Assembly (NCBI RefSeq): GCF_904846645.1
Contig: NZ_CAJHBO010000010.1
Span: forward strand, 40,070 to 104,069
Source of the DNA: Psychrobacter sp. Pi2-1
GTDB taxonomy: Bacteria; Pseudomonadota; Gammaproteobacteria; Pseudomonadales; Moraxellaceae
Direction of reading: 5' to 3'
Length of the DNA: 64,000 nt
Part shown: positions 1 to 9,605 of the stretch, piece after piece
How the letters are laid out: the number at the start of each line of letters is the position of its first letter
Numbering within the stretch: the stretch's first letter is position 1
Made by a program: the position numbers and the translations under genes
The notes under the pieces: model-generated
What the model was told of the DNA's origin: nothing
Database searches by the model: none
The model's input: only the letters and a program-made list of their open reading frames with translations

Positions 1-10
1 CATGACTCAT
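1..10 (-). CDS. Possible 5' end of a minus-strand gene leaving the window
   Basis: An ATG read on the minus strand begins at position 10, preceded by a TAGGA-like ribosome binding site. It lies downstream of trpF on the same strand, so a further trp gene such as trpB is a reasonable guess. Only three codons are visible, so the identity is pure inference from context. Confidence 0.25.
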
Positions 11-170
11 GATAATTCCTACTGTAATAAGTGGTATTTTTTAGATAACTTTAGATAAATAGAGAGAAAATAATAAAAAGGATAACAATCTAATAAGATT
101 TAAGCAGAAAAATCGGAATAACGAGCAACTAAGCAGATTATGTATGACAAATAGCTTAATACAAACCCAC

Positions 171-842
171 TTAGATGGCGCCAGTGACCGTAGCGTTTTG
201 CCATCGATCGCGCTTGACCGCTTTCATAAAGGCACGCATCTTGGCAGCGTCTTTTTTACCTTTATCAACCTCAATACCACCGCTCACATCGACGCCATAA
301 ATCGGCAAATCTAATGTCGCGGTAACATTGTCGGCATCGAGCCCACCAGCCAAAACGATTGGTAGTGCGCTGTCATGTGGAATCAGACTCCAATCAAAAC
401 GTGCGCCCGTACCGCCATACTTATGCTGATGATAAGCATCCAATAAAATACTACTGGCACCTGCGGTCGCAAATTTATTAATTTGGGCGAGAACGCTATC
501 GAGGGTGTCTTGCTCAGCATTGATACGTAACGCTTTCATCCAGCGTTTATTGACGGCACTTGCCAGCTGCTGACACTGCTCAGGCGTTTCATCACCGTGG
601 AATTGAATGATATCAAAAGAGACGTTATTTGCCAGCTCAATCAGCTCATCTTCAGGCATATTAACCATTAACGCCACCACGCTGATAAAAGCAGGTACAG
701 CAGCACTTAGGGTTTGCGCCTGCTCTATCGTGACCGCACGTGGACTTGGTGGATAAAACACCAAACCCACTGCATCTGCACCTAACTGTGCTGCAGTCTG
801 TATATCACTAAGCTGAGTAAACCCGCAAAACTTAACGTGCAT
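171..842 (-). CDS. trpF: Phosphoribosylanthranilate isomerase
   Basis: Catalyses the Amadori rearrangement of N-(5-phosphoribosyl)anthranilate to CdRP, the third step of tryptophan synthesis from chorismate, in the cytoplasm. The 223-residue protein has the family length for a single TIM barrel. The usual KICGIT start motif appears as KFCGFT, with the catalytic cysteine at residue 6. The general-acid aspartate is probably D135 in LLDAYH, and the phosphate-binding end contains GVDVSGGIE. The ATG start at 842 gives the standard N-terminus with strand beta-1 at once. The gene stands alone within the window. A further trp gene may follow on the same strand just outside it. Identification is secure. 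Confidence 0.96.
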   Translation of the reverse strand: MHVKFCGFTQLSDIQTAAQLGADAVGLVFYPPSPRAVTIEQAQTLSAAVPAFISVVALMVNMPEDELIELANNVSFDIIQFHGDETPEQCQQLASAVNKRWMKALRINAEQDTLDSVLAQINKFATAGASSILLDAYHQHKYGGTGARFDWSLIPHDSALPIVLAGGLDADNVTATLDLPIYGVDVSGGIEVDKGKKDAAKMRAFMKAVKRDRWQNATVTGAI

Positions 843-1043
843 TTTGTGACCTTGCGTTTCATGGTACTGAATATGACACCGATTATAGCGGCATCAGATA
901 GGTTCAAGCTAAAGATAAATCGTTAGATGTGATGAGGTTTTGTTAACCAAACGGCAAAGCCATTGCATCCAAAAACTTATCCTAGCATACTTTTATCCTT
1001 AGTTTTGTTTATGATTGCGATTGATTAATATAGGGATACTTTG

Positions 1044-2702
1044 ATGTCTAAGACTGCACAGACAGCCGCTACTGATACTGATACTGATACTGATACTGAT
1101 ACTGATACTGATACTGATACTGACGACAATGCTACTAGCAAAAATCCACCGCATTACTTGATGTGGTTTCGCCGTGACCTACGTATCCATGACAATACCG
1201 CTTTAGCAGCGTTATGTGAACGCGCCAATGAGGACAACGCCTCAGTGTCTGCCGCATTCTTTTTGACCCCTGAGCAGTGGCAAGCACACGATACATCCCT
1301 TGTACAAGTCGATCATATTGCTCGCACGCTACCTATTCTAGCAAAGGAGTTACAAGAAAAACTAAACATCACCTTGATCGTTCAAGTTTGTCCAAACTTC
1401 TCAGACTGTATAAAGGCGCTTACAACCTTATGCAACGACAATGAAATCAGCTGCGTCATGGCCAATCACGAGTACGAAGGCAATGAGATTGATCGTGATG
1501 AGCAATTGAACAAGCAACTTGCAAAAAACGACATCGAGTTCGTGCGCTGGCATGACCAGTGCATTTTGCCACCGCAGAGTATCACGACAAATGACGGCGA
1601 TAATATGTATAAAGTCTTCACGCCGTTCTATAAAAAATGGCGACATACGCTAGACGTTAGCACCATTCAAATGCATGACGCATCCGCAGTGGATAGCGAT
1701 TATAAAATCAAATTACAATCATCGCAAACGTTTGCCAATACAATCGACGATATCAAAGCACTAAATGAAAAGATGCTCAGTGACTATCAGCAGACATTAG
1801 AAAAGAGCGAGTCTTTGCAGCATATCGATATGACAGCTCAGCTTAACCAAGCAAGAGACGCTTATCCTGCAGGTGAGTCTGCCGCTTGCCAGCGTCTAGA
1901 GTCATTCGTCGATGATGATATCAATGATTATGATGTGAGCCGGGATGTACCGCATCTGCATACAACCAGTCAGCTATCAGCTTATCTCACTATAGGCTCT
2001 ATCAGTCCTAGACTCTGCTATCTACAGGCAAATGCAGCACAAGAGAAGCTACACGGTAATGACGGTGATAATGAAGACATCAATCGCTGGATAAGCGAGC
2101 TTGCGTGGCGAGACTTTTATCGCCATGTACTAGTAGAAAAACCAAACCTGATCCGTCATAAGGCTTATAAAGAAGATACTGACACTAAGGTTAATTGGTC
2201 ATATGACAACGATGATTTTGAGACATGGTGCACTGGCAAAACAGGCGTGCCATTGGTCGATGCAGCAATGCGTTGCCTAAATGCGACAGGGTTTATGCAC
2301 AATCGCCTGCGAATGGTCACAGCGATGTTTTTGACCAAAGACTTACTGATTGATTGGCGCTTGGGTGAGCGCTACTTTATGCAGCAGCTGATAGATGGGG
2401 ATTTTGCCTCCAATAACGGCGGCTGGCAATGGAGCGCGTCGACAGGTACTGACTCAGCGCCCTACTTCCGTATTATGAATCCCTTTAGCCAAGCCAATAC
2501 GCATGATCCTAAAGCTCTGTTTATTAAAACTTGGCTACCAGAGTTAAAAGATATTCCTAACAGTATCTTGCACAACGAAGATAAGATGCGTAAAGAGCTG
2601 GCAAAAGGTGGTAAGTTTTCTGATGTCGACTATCCTGCGCCAATGGTCGAGCATAAATCAGCACGCAAGCTAGCTATTGCTGAGTTTAAAAAAGAGGCTT
2701 AA
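1044..2702 (+). CDS. phrB: Deoxyribodipyrimidine (CPD) photolyase, class I
   Basis: Light-driven FAD enzyme that splits cyclobutane pyrimidine dimers. The N-terminal Rossmann antenna domain starts at LMWFRRDLRIHDNTAL, and the FAD-binding helical domain occupies the C-terminal half. There one sees ELAWRDFYRHVL, TGVPLVDAAMRCL, MHNRLRMVTAMFLTKDLLIDWR and NNGGWQWSASTG, all class I photolyase signatures. Length is about 552 residues, longer than the usual 470-500. The extra length is partly an N-terminal tail with nine Thr-Asp dipeptides encoded by a hexamer repeat, and partly loop insertions. ATG at 1044 is preferred over the TTG at 1041 because an AGGGAT ribosome binding site is well spaced from it. 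The 3' end converges on the DUF4230 gene, with only about 21 bases between. Confidence 0.95.
   Translation: MSKTAQTAATDTDTDTDTDTDTDTDTDDNATSKNPPHYLMWFRRDLRIHDNTALAALCERANEDNASVSAAFFLTPEQWQAHDTSLVQVDHIARTLPILAKELQEKLNITLIVQVCPNFSDCIKALTTLCNDNEISCVMANHEYEGNEIDRDEQLNKQLAKNDIEFVRWHDQCILPPQSITTNDGDNMYKVFTPFYKKWRHTLDVSTIQMHDASAVDSDYKIKLQSSQTFANTIDDIKALNEKMLSDYQQTLEKSESLQHIDMTAQLNQARDAYPAGESAACQRLESFVDDDINDYDVSRDVPHLHTTSQLSAYLTIGSISPRLCYLQANAAQEKLHGNDGDNEDINRWISELAWRDFYRHVLVEKPNLIRHKAYKEDTDTKVNWSYDNDDFETWCTGKTGVPLVDAAMRCLNATGFMHNRLRMVTAMFLTKDLLIDWRLGERYFMQQLIDGDFASNNGGWQWSASTGTDSAPYFRIMNPFSQANTHDPKALFIKTWLPELKDIPNSILHNEDKMRKELAKGGKFSDVDYPAPMVEHKSARKLAIAEFKKEA
1071..1124 (+). repeat. Hexanucleotide ACTGAT tandem repeat inside phrB
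   Basis: Eight perfect ACTGAT units (1071-1118) and a ninth ending in C (1119-1124) encode (Thr-Asp)9 just after the photolyase start. Because the unit is six bases, gain or loss of copies keeps the reading frame and only changes tail length. Confidence 0.97.
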
Positions 2703-2723
2703 TTTTAGAAAACATCTGGCAGA

Positions 2724-3464
2724 CTAGCCATTGGTAGTGACTGGCAATTGACATGCACCTGCACCCTGAGTGGTAACCGTCACTACCGCTCCTGTGAGTG
2801 CAAATAGCTGCTGCAACTGGGTTTGCGCATTTTGCAGTGCCATATTCATGACATCACCTCGGCAGGCACGTTCAAGCACTTCTTTCTTTGCCATGGTCTG
2901 TGCTTGTGCCAATATCTTAGGGTCGACTTGCATCATGCCAAAAGCCCCTGTCTGCCAGTCATAAATCTCAATATCATCCAGATATACTGAAAATATCTCT
3001 GTAGGCGGCAAAGTAATATTGATTTGCGGCATAGTGGCAGCTGGTGAGTTGGCATTAGCTACTTGCTCTTCGTCTGCATTAGCTTGAGCAGGTTGCACCA
3101 CCTGTACCATCTCAGGCGTCAACGCACTCAGATCAATGCCTGCCTCTACGCGACCATGAGCGATAAACAATGCTTTTTGCTCATCCTGCCATAGTTTCAT
3201 CCAGCTCCCGGGTCGCTCGCTCGTAATCACTGTATCGACACTGAATGCGACGGTATGTAAGCGGTTTAACTGCTGAATTTGCGTAACCACGCCTTCGCGA
3301 GTAATAGTTTCTATCGGCGCTTCTTCTGGTTTGTTTTGCGCACTATAAATAGCAAAAACAATCGCTGCTAGACCGATGAGTAATATCACCCACGACATTG
3401 TCGCAATAGGACGTTTCGCAGGCTTTTGAGTGGCATTAGCGTTATTCATATCAGGATTATCCAT
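2724..3464 (-). CDS. DUF4230 domain membrane-anchored protein
   Basis: A 246-residue protein with a short polar N-terminus, one transmembrane helix near residues 24-43 (SWVILLIGLAAIVFAIYSA), and a long extracytoplasmic region. The segment LHTVAFSVDTVIT followed by GRVEAGIDLSAL matches the DUF4230 family as I know it. The role of that family is unknown. Residues 125-150 are a Ala/Asn/Gln-rich linker. The ATG start is supported by AAGGTAG upstream. It is convergent with phrB and shows no operon partner. A single-pass envelope protein is the most that can be said. Confidence 0.75.
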   Translation of the reverse strand: MDNPDMNNANATQKPAKRPIATMSWVILLIGLAAIVFAIYSAQNKPEEAPIETITREGVVTQIQQLNRLHTVAFSVDTVITSERPGSWMKLWQDEQKALFIAHGRVEAGIDLSALTPEMVQVVQPAQANADEEQVANANSPAATMPQINITLPPTEIFSVYLDDIEIYDWQTGAFGMMQVDPKILAQAQTMAKKEVLERACRGDVMNMALQNAQTQLQQLFALTGAVVTVTTQGAGACQLPVTTNG

Positions 3465-4057
3465 AGAAGCTACCTTTATAATGTTGCATCGTTTGGTAAG
3501 GCTAAGAGCGTTGTAAAAACGGAACAGATGCTTAGTCTATAAATGCGACTATTGTGCAGTAACTTCAAGTAATGGCTACCATTCCTCTACATAACTTTAT
3601 GCATAAACCTCTACGCAATCATGTTAATAAACTGTCTCTCAAGTAATCAGTGCTTTCGCTATAAAATCATACGAATAGCTCAATTATTTACCCCTTATTG
3701 AAGCCTTTACGTCACGTTCGGTCTGAAAAGACAAAAAGTCATTGCGTCTTAGGCGAACTTTACCTAACATAGTCAGATTGTATGAATAAAATGTCAGTCT
3801 TAAAGCATTTATCAGGGTTTTGATCTGAATATATTGCATTTTTGGCATATTGATACATCAAATCAAATTTGCCTCTCTTTTATGAGAGTGGTTTTTACTG
3901 ATGTGCTTTGTATATAAGCAGGTTGGTAACTAGGAAATACCCTAGATTATTGCTAAGTGATAAAGGTAAGCTTGCGGCGGCAATGAAACGATTAGCCATA
4001 CGCTCAACATCCTACTATTTCTTATTTTTTTATCGTTGATAAGGTTACGCTTTATTT
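3465..4057. other. 593-base intergenic region between DUF4230 gene and proS
   Basis: A/T-rich divergent spacer that must carry the promoters of both flanking genes. I see no RNA gene, riboswitch motif, repeat or credible small ORF in it. Confidence 0.6.
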
Positions 4058-5776
4058 ATGAAAGCCAGTCAATTTTTATTTGCCACACTAAAAGAAACCC
4101 CAAGTGACGCCGACATCGCCTCAAGCCAATTGATGGTGCGTGCTGGTCTTATCCGCAAGATTGCTTCTGGATTGTATATTTGGTTGCCTATGGGTCTGCG
4201 CGTTTTGCAAAAGGTCGAACGCATTGTTCGTGAAGAGATGCAAAACGTCGGCGCACAAGAAGTGCTTATGCCGATGACTCAGCCTGCTGAGCTTTGGCAG
4301 ACGACCGGACGTTTTGATGATTATGGTCCTGAGCTATTGCGCTTCAAAGACCGTCATGATCGCGACTTTGTACTTGGTCCAACACACGAAGAAGTCATCA
4401 CCAATCTAGCACAAGGTGAGCTGCGTAGTTATAAACAACTACCGATTACTTTCTTTCAGATTCAAGGTAAATTCCGTGATGAGATTCGTCCACGCTTCGG
4501 TGTGATGCGTGCTCGTGAATTCACCATGAAAGATGCTTACTCTTTCCATGTGGATCAAGCCTCATTGGCCAAAACTTACCATGACATGTATGATGCTTAT
4601 ACACGCATCTTTACCCGCTTGGGCTTAGATTTCCGTGCGGTACAAGCAGATACCGGCTCTATCGGTGGTTTTGCCTCACATGAGTTCCATGTATTGGCAG
4701 ATAGCGGCGAAGACGATATTGCGTTTTCGGACTCATCTGACTATGCAGCCAATGTAGAGCTAGCAGAATCTGTCAGCACCGCTGAGCGTCAACCACCAAA
4801 AATGGAGCGTGAAGACGTTCTAACTGAAGGCATGACCAGCTGTAAAATGGTTGCTGAACACTTGGACATCCCGTTAGAAACGACGGTTAAAACCTTGATC
4901 GTTCATGGTCATACTGAGAATGATGAGCCGCAGCTGATTGCTATCGTATTGCGCGGCGATCATCAGCTCAATACTATCAAAGCTGAGAAAATTGAAGAAG
5001 CCAACGTACCATTGACGTTAGCATCTGACGAAGAGCTAAAAGCGGCAGGCCTACACAAAGGTTATATCGGTGTTAATTTAGATATGCCTGTATTCGTTGA
5101 TCGTTCGGCAGCTGCACTTTCAGATTTCGTTTGCGGTGCCAACGAAGTGAACAAACATACTATCGGTATGAACTGGGCACGTGATACTCGCATTACTCGC
5201 ATCGTTGATGTGCGCAATGTACAAGAAGGCGACCCGTCTCCTGATGGTAAAGGCAGCCTAAAAATCAAACGTGGTATCGAAGTCGGTCATATCTTCCAGT
5301 TGGGTGATAAATACTCACAAGCGATGAACTGTACGGTTTCTGGTGAAGATGGCAAACCTGTTACCTTGATGATGGGCTGTTATGGTATTGGTGTTAGCCG
5401 TATCATTGCCGCTGCTATTGAGCAGAACAATGATGAAAACGGCATCATGTGGCCAAAAACGCCAACGGTTGATGATTCAATCGCTCCTTTTGAAGTCGCT
5501 ATCATCCCGATGAAGTCTAAAGAAGAGACGGTCATGCAGACGGCAACCGCACTGTATGAAGAGTTGAAAGCTCATGGCATCAACGTACTACTGGACGATC
5601 GTAATGAGCGCCCAGGCGTTAAGTTTGCTGATCTTGAGTTGATTGGTATTCCGCATCGTATCGTCGTCTCTGATCGCAACTTGGCGGAAGACAAGTACGA
5701 GTACGTCAATCGCCGTGAAGCCGAAAAGCAGATGCTGAGCCGTGAAGAAGTCATGGCAAAAGTAAGCGGTAAATAG
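4058..5776 (+). CDS. proS: Prolyl-tRNA synthetase
   Basis: Charges tRNA-Pro in the cytoplasm. The 572-residue length and architecture fit the bacterial (ProS type 1) form with an editing domain inserted in a class IIa catalytic core. Visible parts are the class II core ([22 protein letters not shown]; the [21 protein letters not shown] region as motif 2), the insertion editing domain at roughly residues 225-400, motif 3 as [17 protein letters not shown], and the C-terminal anticodon-binding domain (residues about 475-570, with [20 protein letters not shown]). Transcription ends at the strong bidirectional terminator at 5801-5840, shared with the convergent queF. Confidence 0.98.
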   Translation: MKASQFLFATLKETPSDADIASSQLMVRAGLIRKIASGLYIWLPMGLRVLQKVERIVREEMQNVGAQEVLMPMTQPAELWQTTGRFDDYGPELLRFKDRHDRDFVLGPTHEEVITNLAQGELRSYKQLPITFFQIQGKFRDEIRPRFGVMRAREFTMKDAYSFHVDQASLAKTYHDMYDAYTRIFTRLGLDFRAVQADTGSIGGFASHEFHVLADSGEDDIAFSDSSDYAANVELAESVSTAERQPPKMEREDVLTEGMTSCKMVAEHLDIPLETTVKTLIVHGHTENDEPQLIAIVLRGDHQLNTIKAEKIEEANVPLTLASDEELKAAGLHKGYIGVNLDMPVFVDRSAAALSDFVCGANEVNKHTIGMNWARDTRITRIVDVRNVQEGDPSPDGKGSLKIKRGIEVGHIFQLGDKYSQAMNCTVSGEDGKPVTLMMGCYGIGVSRIIAAAIEQNNDENGIMWPKTPTVDDSIAPFEVAIIPMKSKEETVMQTATALYEELKAHGINVLLDDRNERPGVKFADLELIGIPHRIVVSDRNLAEDKYEYVNRREAEKQMLSREEVMAKVSGK

Positions 5777-5800
5777 TCTTGTAATTAAAGACTATATAAC

Positions 5801-5840
5801 AAAAAGCGCCTATCTCATCACGTGAGATAGGCGCTTTTTT
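5801..5840. terminator. Bidirectional rho-independent terminator, proS/queF
   Basis: A 17-bp stem (left arm 5801-5817, right arm 5823-5839) with a 5-base loop, flanked by an A-run on one side and a T-run on the other. It can therefore stop both the plus-strand proS and the minus-strand queF. Its first 21 bases recur in the terminator at 8871. Confidence 0.9.
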
Positions 5841-5900
5841 TATTGGCTTAAAAACTATTTAACATTGTATTTTTATTAACATCGTATTTTTAGCAAGAAC

Positions 5901-6800
5901 TTACTGGCGGATTAAACGGCTTGGCTTAGGCAATAGACTGATATCACTAACACGGCATGGATTGATATCGATACCACCGCGGCGCGTGTACCACGCCCGT
6001 ACCATTAGCTCACTTGGCTGATAGTATTGGCTCAAATCAGCAAATATCTGCTCAACACACTGCTCATGAAAACCATTGTGCTGACGGAAGCTCAATATAT
6101 AACGCAGCATATTTGCATTATTAAAAGGCTTATCAGTAGTAATTGATACGGCCAACGTACCCCAATCAGGTTGATTGGTCACTGGGCAATTACTACGCAG
6201 TAGATTGGAATAAAAGGTATACGGCTGTGAACCATCACTTGCCACGCTTTCACTACACGCCTCTACTTCTTCGCTAGCACATAGCAATGACGCATCAGGA
6301 TGTTCAGTCAACGCAACTTTGTCCGTGTTGCCTGCTAGTGCTTCATCAATACAAACACCCTCAGGCTGAGCAATCAACAATTCTGTTTCGTTACCATTTA
6401 AATCATCATTTATATCATCGTTTAGACCAAATAACGCTACCTGTACGTCTGTTTGCAAACAAGCTGACAAGTCTTTCGCAATCAACGCTTGTACGTCTTT
6501 CCAACTAGCAAACTCGGTAAAGTTAATGCTATTCAAGTATAGCTTGAGCGACTTTGATTCTACGATAAACGGTGAGCTAGCAGGAATACTAAAGCGCGCA
6601 ATCGCTACTTGCGAGATACCTTGCGGGTTTAACCAAGATATCTCAAAGGCCTGCCACCAATCGATACCGACGGTTAGTTTATCGTCTTGCCAACCAATCG
6701 CATCACGTCCCATGCTGCGCGCAATCGGATATAGCGTCTCTGGGCTATACTCAGTTGGATAGTCTGTGGTTTGCTCACCCAAGATACCGTGAATACTCAT
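5901..6800 (-). CDS. queF: NADPH-dependent 7-cyano-7-deazaguanine (preQ0) reductase
   Basis: Reduces the nitrile of preQ0 to preQ1 in queuosine biosynthesis, in the cytoplasm. At 299 residues it is the long, two-domain (YqcD/proteobacterial) QueF with tandem tunnel-fold halves. The NADPH-binding QueF signature ESKSLKLYLNSIN spans residues 81-93. The nucleophilic cysteine is C205 in SNCPVTNQPDWG, with the partner aspartate at about D212, and the substrate-binding glutamate lies in HEQCVEQIF. There is an acidic insertion at about 128-190 between the halves. The ATG is preceded by TTAGGAAG. Monocistronic by appearance. Confidence 0.96.
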   Translation of the reverse strand: MSIHGILGEQTTDYPTEYSPETLYPIARSMGRDAIGWQDDKLTVGIDWWQAFEISWLNPQGISQVAIARFSIPASSPFIVESKSLKLYLNSINFTEFASWKDVQALIAKDLSACLQTDVQVALFGLNDDINDDLNGNETELLIAQPEGVCIDEALAGNTDKVALTEHPDASLLCASEEVEACSESVASDGSQPYTFYSNLLRSNCPVTNQPDWGTLAVSITTDKPFNNANMLRYILSFRQHNGFHEQCVEQIFADLSQYYQPSELMVRAWYTRRGGIDINPCRVSDISLLPKPSRLIRQ

Positions 6801-6865
6801 CTGTCTTCCTAATATTAAACCGTTTAAAATTTTCTCTAAATAATATGTTTAGCGAATAATACACA

Positions 6866-7672
6866 CTACAAACGTACACGTGAACCATTACTTAGCAAGC
6901 GATAAGCGATGGTATAAAATATCGCACAGAATACAAAAATAGCCGCCATTGAATACCAAACATTGACATCAGAGTAACCAAGAATACCGTAACGGAATGA
7001 GTTGACCATATAGACGATAGGGTTCAGTAGCGAGATATTTTGCCAAAATGGCGATAAATTCTCCATCGAATAGAACACACCGCCAAGATAGGTCAACGGG
7101 GTCAGTACAAAGCTTGGGATAATAGAGATATCATCGAATGAGCGTGCAAATACCGCATTGATAAAACCGCCTAATGAAAACAAGATAGACGTGCCAAGTA
7201 CCGTAAATACAGTTACAAATAAATGCTCGATACCAAGATCGGTAAAGAACAGCGCCACTATCGAGACAATCACACCGATAGCCAGTCCACGGAAGATACC
7301 ACCACTGATATAACCCATCAAAATAGCATGCTTAGATACAGGCGAGACCAAAAGCTCTTCGATACTAGACGTGAACTTAGCACTAAAAAAGCTTGAGACC
7401 ACGTTAGAGTAACTGTTGGTAATGATCGACATCATGATCAAACCAGGCACGATAAACTGCATGTATGGCACGCCGCCCATCTCACCCACGCGCGAGCCAA
7501 TCATCTTACCAAAGATGACAAAATACAAACTCATCGTGATAACTGGCGGTAACAACGTCTGCGGCCAGATACGTAAAATACGGCGCACTTCTTTGAACCA
7601 AATAGTACGAAACGCAATCCACTTCTTACTCAATGACATGGTTTTATTATGATCGATTAGTTCCTGACTCAT
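6866..7672 (-). CDS. yadH: ABC-2 type exporter permease (YadH-like)
   Basis: Membrane subunit of an ABC exporter. The 268-residue protein has about six transmembrane helices and the ABC-2 fold: LPPVITMSLYFVIFG, then a short periplasmic loop, then FIVPGLIMMSIITNSYSN and the SPVSKHAILMGYISGG signature. The start codon overlaps the stop of the ATPase gene by four bases (ATGA), so the two are translationally coupled. The substrate is not deducible. YadGH-type pairs are generally annotated as multidrug, lipid or polysaccharide exporters without firm proof. Confidence 0.88.
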   Translation of the reverse strand: MSQELIDHNKTMSLSKKWIAFRTIWFKEVRRILRIWPQTLLPPVITMSLYFVIFGKMIGSRVGEMGGVPYMQFIVPGLIMMSIITNSYSNVVSSFFSAKFTSSIEELLVSPVSKHAILMGYISGGIFRGLAIGVIVSIVALFFTDLGIEHLFVTVFTVLGTSILFSLGGFINAVFARSFDDISIIPSFVLTPLTYLGGVFYSMENLSPFWQNISLLNPIVYMVNSFRYGILGYSDVNVWYSMAAIFVFCAIFYTIAYRLLSNGSRVRL

Positions 7673-8631
7673 AATCCCGCCTCCTTCATGCTATCTGCAC
7701 TTTCAATATTTTTGTCTACCAAGCGCATAAATAACTCTTCTAGTCGGTTGGCTTTATTGCGCATACTTGCCACACTGATACCTTTTTCAGACAACTGATC
7801 AAAGACACCGTTTAGTGACTCACCTTCTGTCAAGGTCACTTCTAGCGTTTGCTCATCTGGTTGCGAGACCCCTGTAACTCCTGTCAGAGCCAACTGCTCA
7901 GTGAGCGGTGTATCCAAATCAAATACAAACGTCTCTACGGATAACTGCGCCAGCAGCTCTTTCATTTCTGTATTGATTCGAATCTCGCCGTGATCCAAGA
8001 TCGCAATGCGTTTACACAATTGCTCAGCTTCTTCGAGATAATGAGTCGTCAGAATAATAGTGGTGTTCTCTTCGATATTAATCTGCTGCATAAATTCCCA
8101 CATCGAGCGACGAAGCTCGATATCAACACCCGCCGTTGGCTCATCTAGAATCAATAGCTTTGGTTTATGAATTAATGCACGGGCAATCATCAAACGGCGT
8201 TTCATACCACCAGATAGCTCACGTGATTTGCTGTCGCGTTTATCCCATAATCCCAGCGCTGTTAACAGTCTCTTTGCGCGTGGTTTGGCTTCTTTTGCCG
8301 GAATACCAAAATAACCCGCTTGTGTAATGAGGATATCTTCGACTTTTTCGAACATATTAAAGTTAAATTCTTGCGGTACAACACCAAGGTATTGCTTGGC
8401 AATCGAAGGGTTCTCTAATAGATCTGTACCGAAAATATGGACGCTACCAGTGGTTGGCTTAAACAATGAGCTGATAATACCAATCATGGTAGATTTGCCT
8501 GCGCCATTTGGCCCGAGTAACGCAAAGAAACCACCTTGTGGTACCGTTAAATCAACCCCCTTTAATGCCGAAAACCCATTGTCATAGGTCTTGGATAGGT
8601 TTTTTATGGAGAGTGCTGGTGCATCAGACAT
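7669..8631 (-). CDS. yadG: ABC transporter ATP-binding protein (YadG-like)
   Basis: Nucleotide-binding subunit that powers the YadH-like permease encoded immediately downstream with a four-base overlap. Walker A is GPNGAGKST, the ABC signature is ELSGGMKRRL, and Walker B is LLILDEPTAG, followed by the switch histidine in TTHYLEEAE. A C-terminal extension of about 90 residues after the ATPase core is usual for the DrrA/CcmA-like exporter class. I set the start at the ATG at 8631 (MSDAPALS), about 320 residues. It has AGAGG in good position, unlike the upstream in-frame start 24 bases earlier. Confidence 0.92.
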   Translation of the reverse strand: MSDAPALSIKNLSKTYDNGFSALKGVDLTVPQGGFFALLGPNGAGKSTMIGIISSLFKPTTGSVHIFGTDLLENPSIAKQYLGVVPQEFNFNMFEKVEDILITQAGYFGIPAKEAKPRAKRLLTALGLWDKRDSKSRELSGGMKRRLMIARALIHKPKLLILDEPTAGVDIELRRSMWEFMQQINIEENTTIILTTHYLEEAEQLCKRIAILDHGEIRINTEMKELLAQLSVETFVFDLDTPLTEQLALTGVTGVSQPDEQTLEVTLTEGESLNGVFDQLSEKGISVASMRNKANRLEELFMRLVDKNIESADSMKEAGL

Positions 8632-8688
8632 GAAGACCTCTTTATTTGTTATCAATTTATATAAAATGCGATTTTAGAATAATAGGCC

Positions 8689-8748
8689 GTGTTGAACATT
8701 CGACTATCATTATCATATAGGTAGAAGCCGTATAAGAATGTTCAACAC
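8689..8748. repeat. 60-bp inverted-repeat element with 13-bp perfect arms
   Basis: Arms GTGTTGAACATTC (8689-8701) and GAATGTTCAACAC (8736-8748) flank a 34-base A/T-rich spacer upstream of the ABC operon. The arms look like transposon terminal repeats, so a MITE or IS scar is likelier than a terminator, since there is no T-run. An operator is also possible. Confidence 0.7.
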
Positions 8749-8872
8749 ACTCTACTATCTAAAGGTGACAATGTACGGTAATAAACGAACTAACCTCATA
8801 AAATGAGGCTACTCATGGCGAATTTCAACTGCCTTATATTCGAAGTACCATATTAATAATACTCATCATGAA

Positions 8873-8906
8873 AAAGCGCCTATCTCATCACTGAAATAGG
8901 CGCTTT
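8873..8906 (-). terminator. Terminator of the cytochrome c gene
   Basis: An 11-bp stem AAAGCGCCTAT/ATAGGCGCTTT with a 12-base loop. On the minus strand it is followed by a five-T run. It sits just after the cytochrome stop codon. Confidence 0.85.
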
Positions 8907-8948
8907 ATAGATAACTATCGTAAAAGCTTGGAAGGTAATCAACAAAGA

Positions 8949-9605
8949 TTAGCTTGCTTCTGCAACCATATAATCTACAGCATTTTGAACTTCTTCATCA
9001 GGAATATCCGCGCCACCTTTGGCAGGCATCGCATTGAAACCATTGATAGCATGGGTATATAGCGTATCTTTACCTTTTGCGATACGTGGACCCCAAGCGC
9101 CAGCATCACCAAAGATAGGAGAGCCTAGCAAGCCTGCTGTATGACAAGTATGGCATACGGCGTTATATACCGTTTTACCGTCACGAGGACCATCGCCAGC
9201 AGCTGGGCCAGATGAGCGTGCCGTTACATCACAAGCTTCACCGTCTTCAAAACAGATATTGGCAACAGGCTGGATACGCGCAATCAGATTAGGATACAAA
9301 GCAATTAGCTTCTGTACTTGCGGCGTATCTTGTGGAATTGGCTCTTCATCAGCGGCAGGCGCTGCAGCGGCAGTTTCTTCGCCTTCTGCTGGAGCGGCTT
9401 CGTCAGTCGACGCAGCACCATCTGTCGTATCTGCAGCAGCTTGGGTATCGTCACCTAGCGTTTCAGGAGCAGCTTCTACGACCTCTTGGCCTTCTGCTAC
9501 GTCTGACGCAGTTACAGGAGTGTCTACAACATCTTCAGCTTGGCTCACCGCGATACTAGCGATTCCTAGAATGGCAGCTGCCGATAACATAACTACTTTT
9601 CTCAT
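8949..9605 (-). CDS. Periplasmic class I (c5-type) cytochrome c
   Basis: A secreted electron carrier with one covalently bound haem. The signal peptide covers about residues 1-23 (MRKVVMLSAAAILGIASIAVSQA). An Ala/Glu/Asp-rich low-complexity linker follows to about residue 92. The cytochrome domain carries the haem motif CHTCH at 151-155 and the likely axial methionine M193 in FNAMPAKGG, with KTVYNAVCHTCH and AWGPRIAKG typical of c5. A second cysteine pair (C118, C125) may form a disulfide. Length 218 is long for c5 because of the linker, which may tether or extend the domain. The gene is single, with its own terminator. Confidence 0.88.
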   Translation of the reverse strand: MRKVVMLSAAAILGIASIAVSQAEDVVDTPVTASDVAEGQEVVEAAPETLGDDTQAAADTTDGAASTDEAAPAEGEETAAAAPAADEEPIPQDTPQVQKLIALYPNLIARIQPVANICFEDGEACDVTARSSGPAAGDGPRDGKTVYNAVCHTCHTAGLLGSPIFGDAGAWGPRIAKGKDTLYTHAINGFNAMPAKGGADIPDEEVQNAVDYMVAEAS

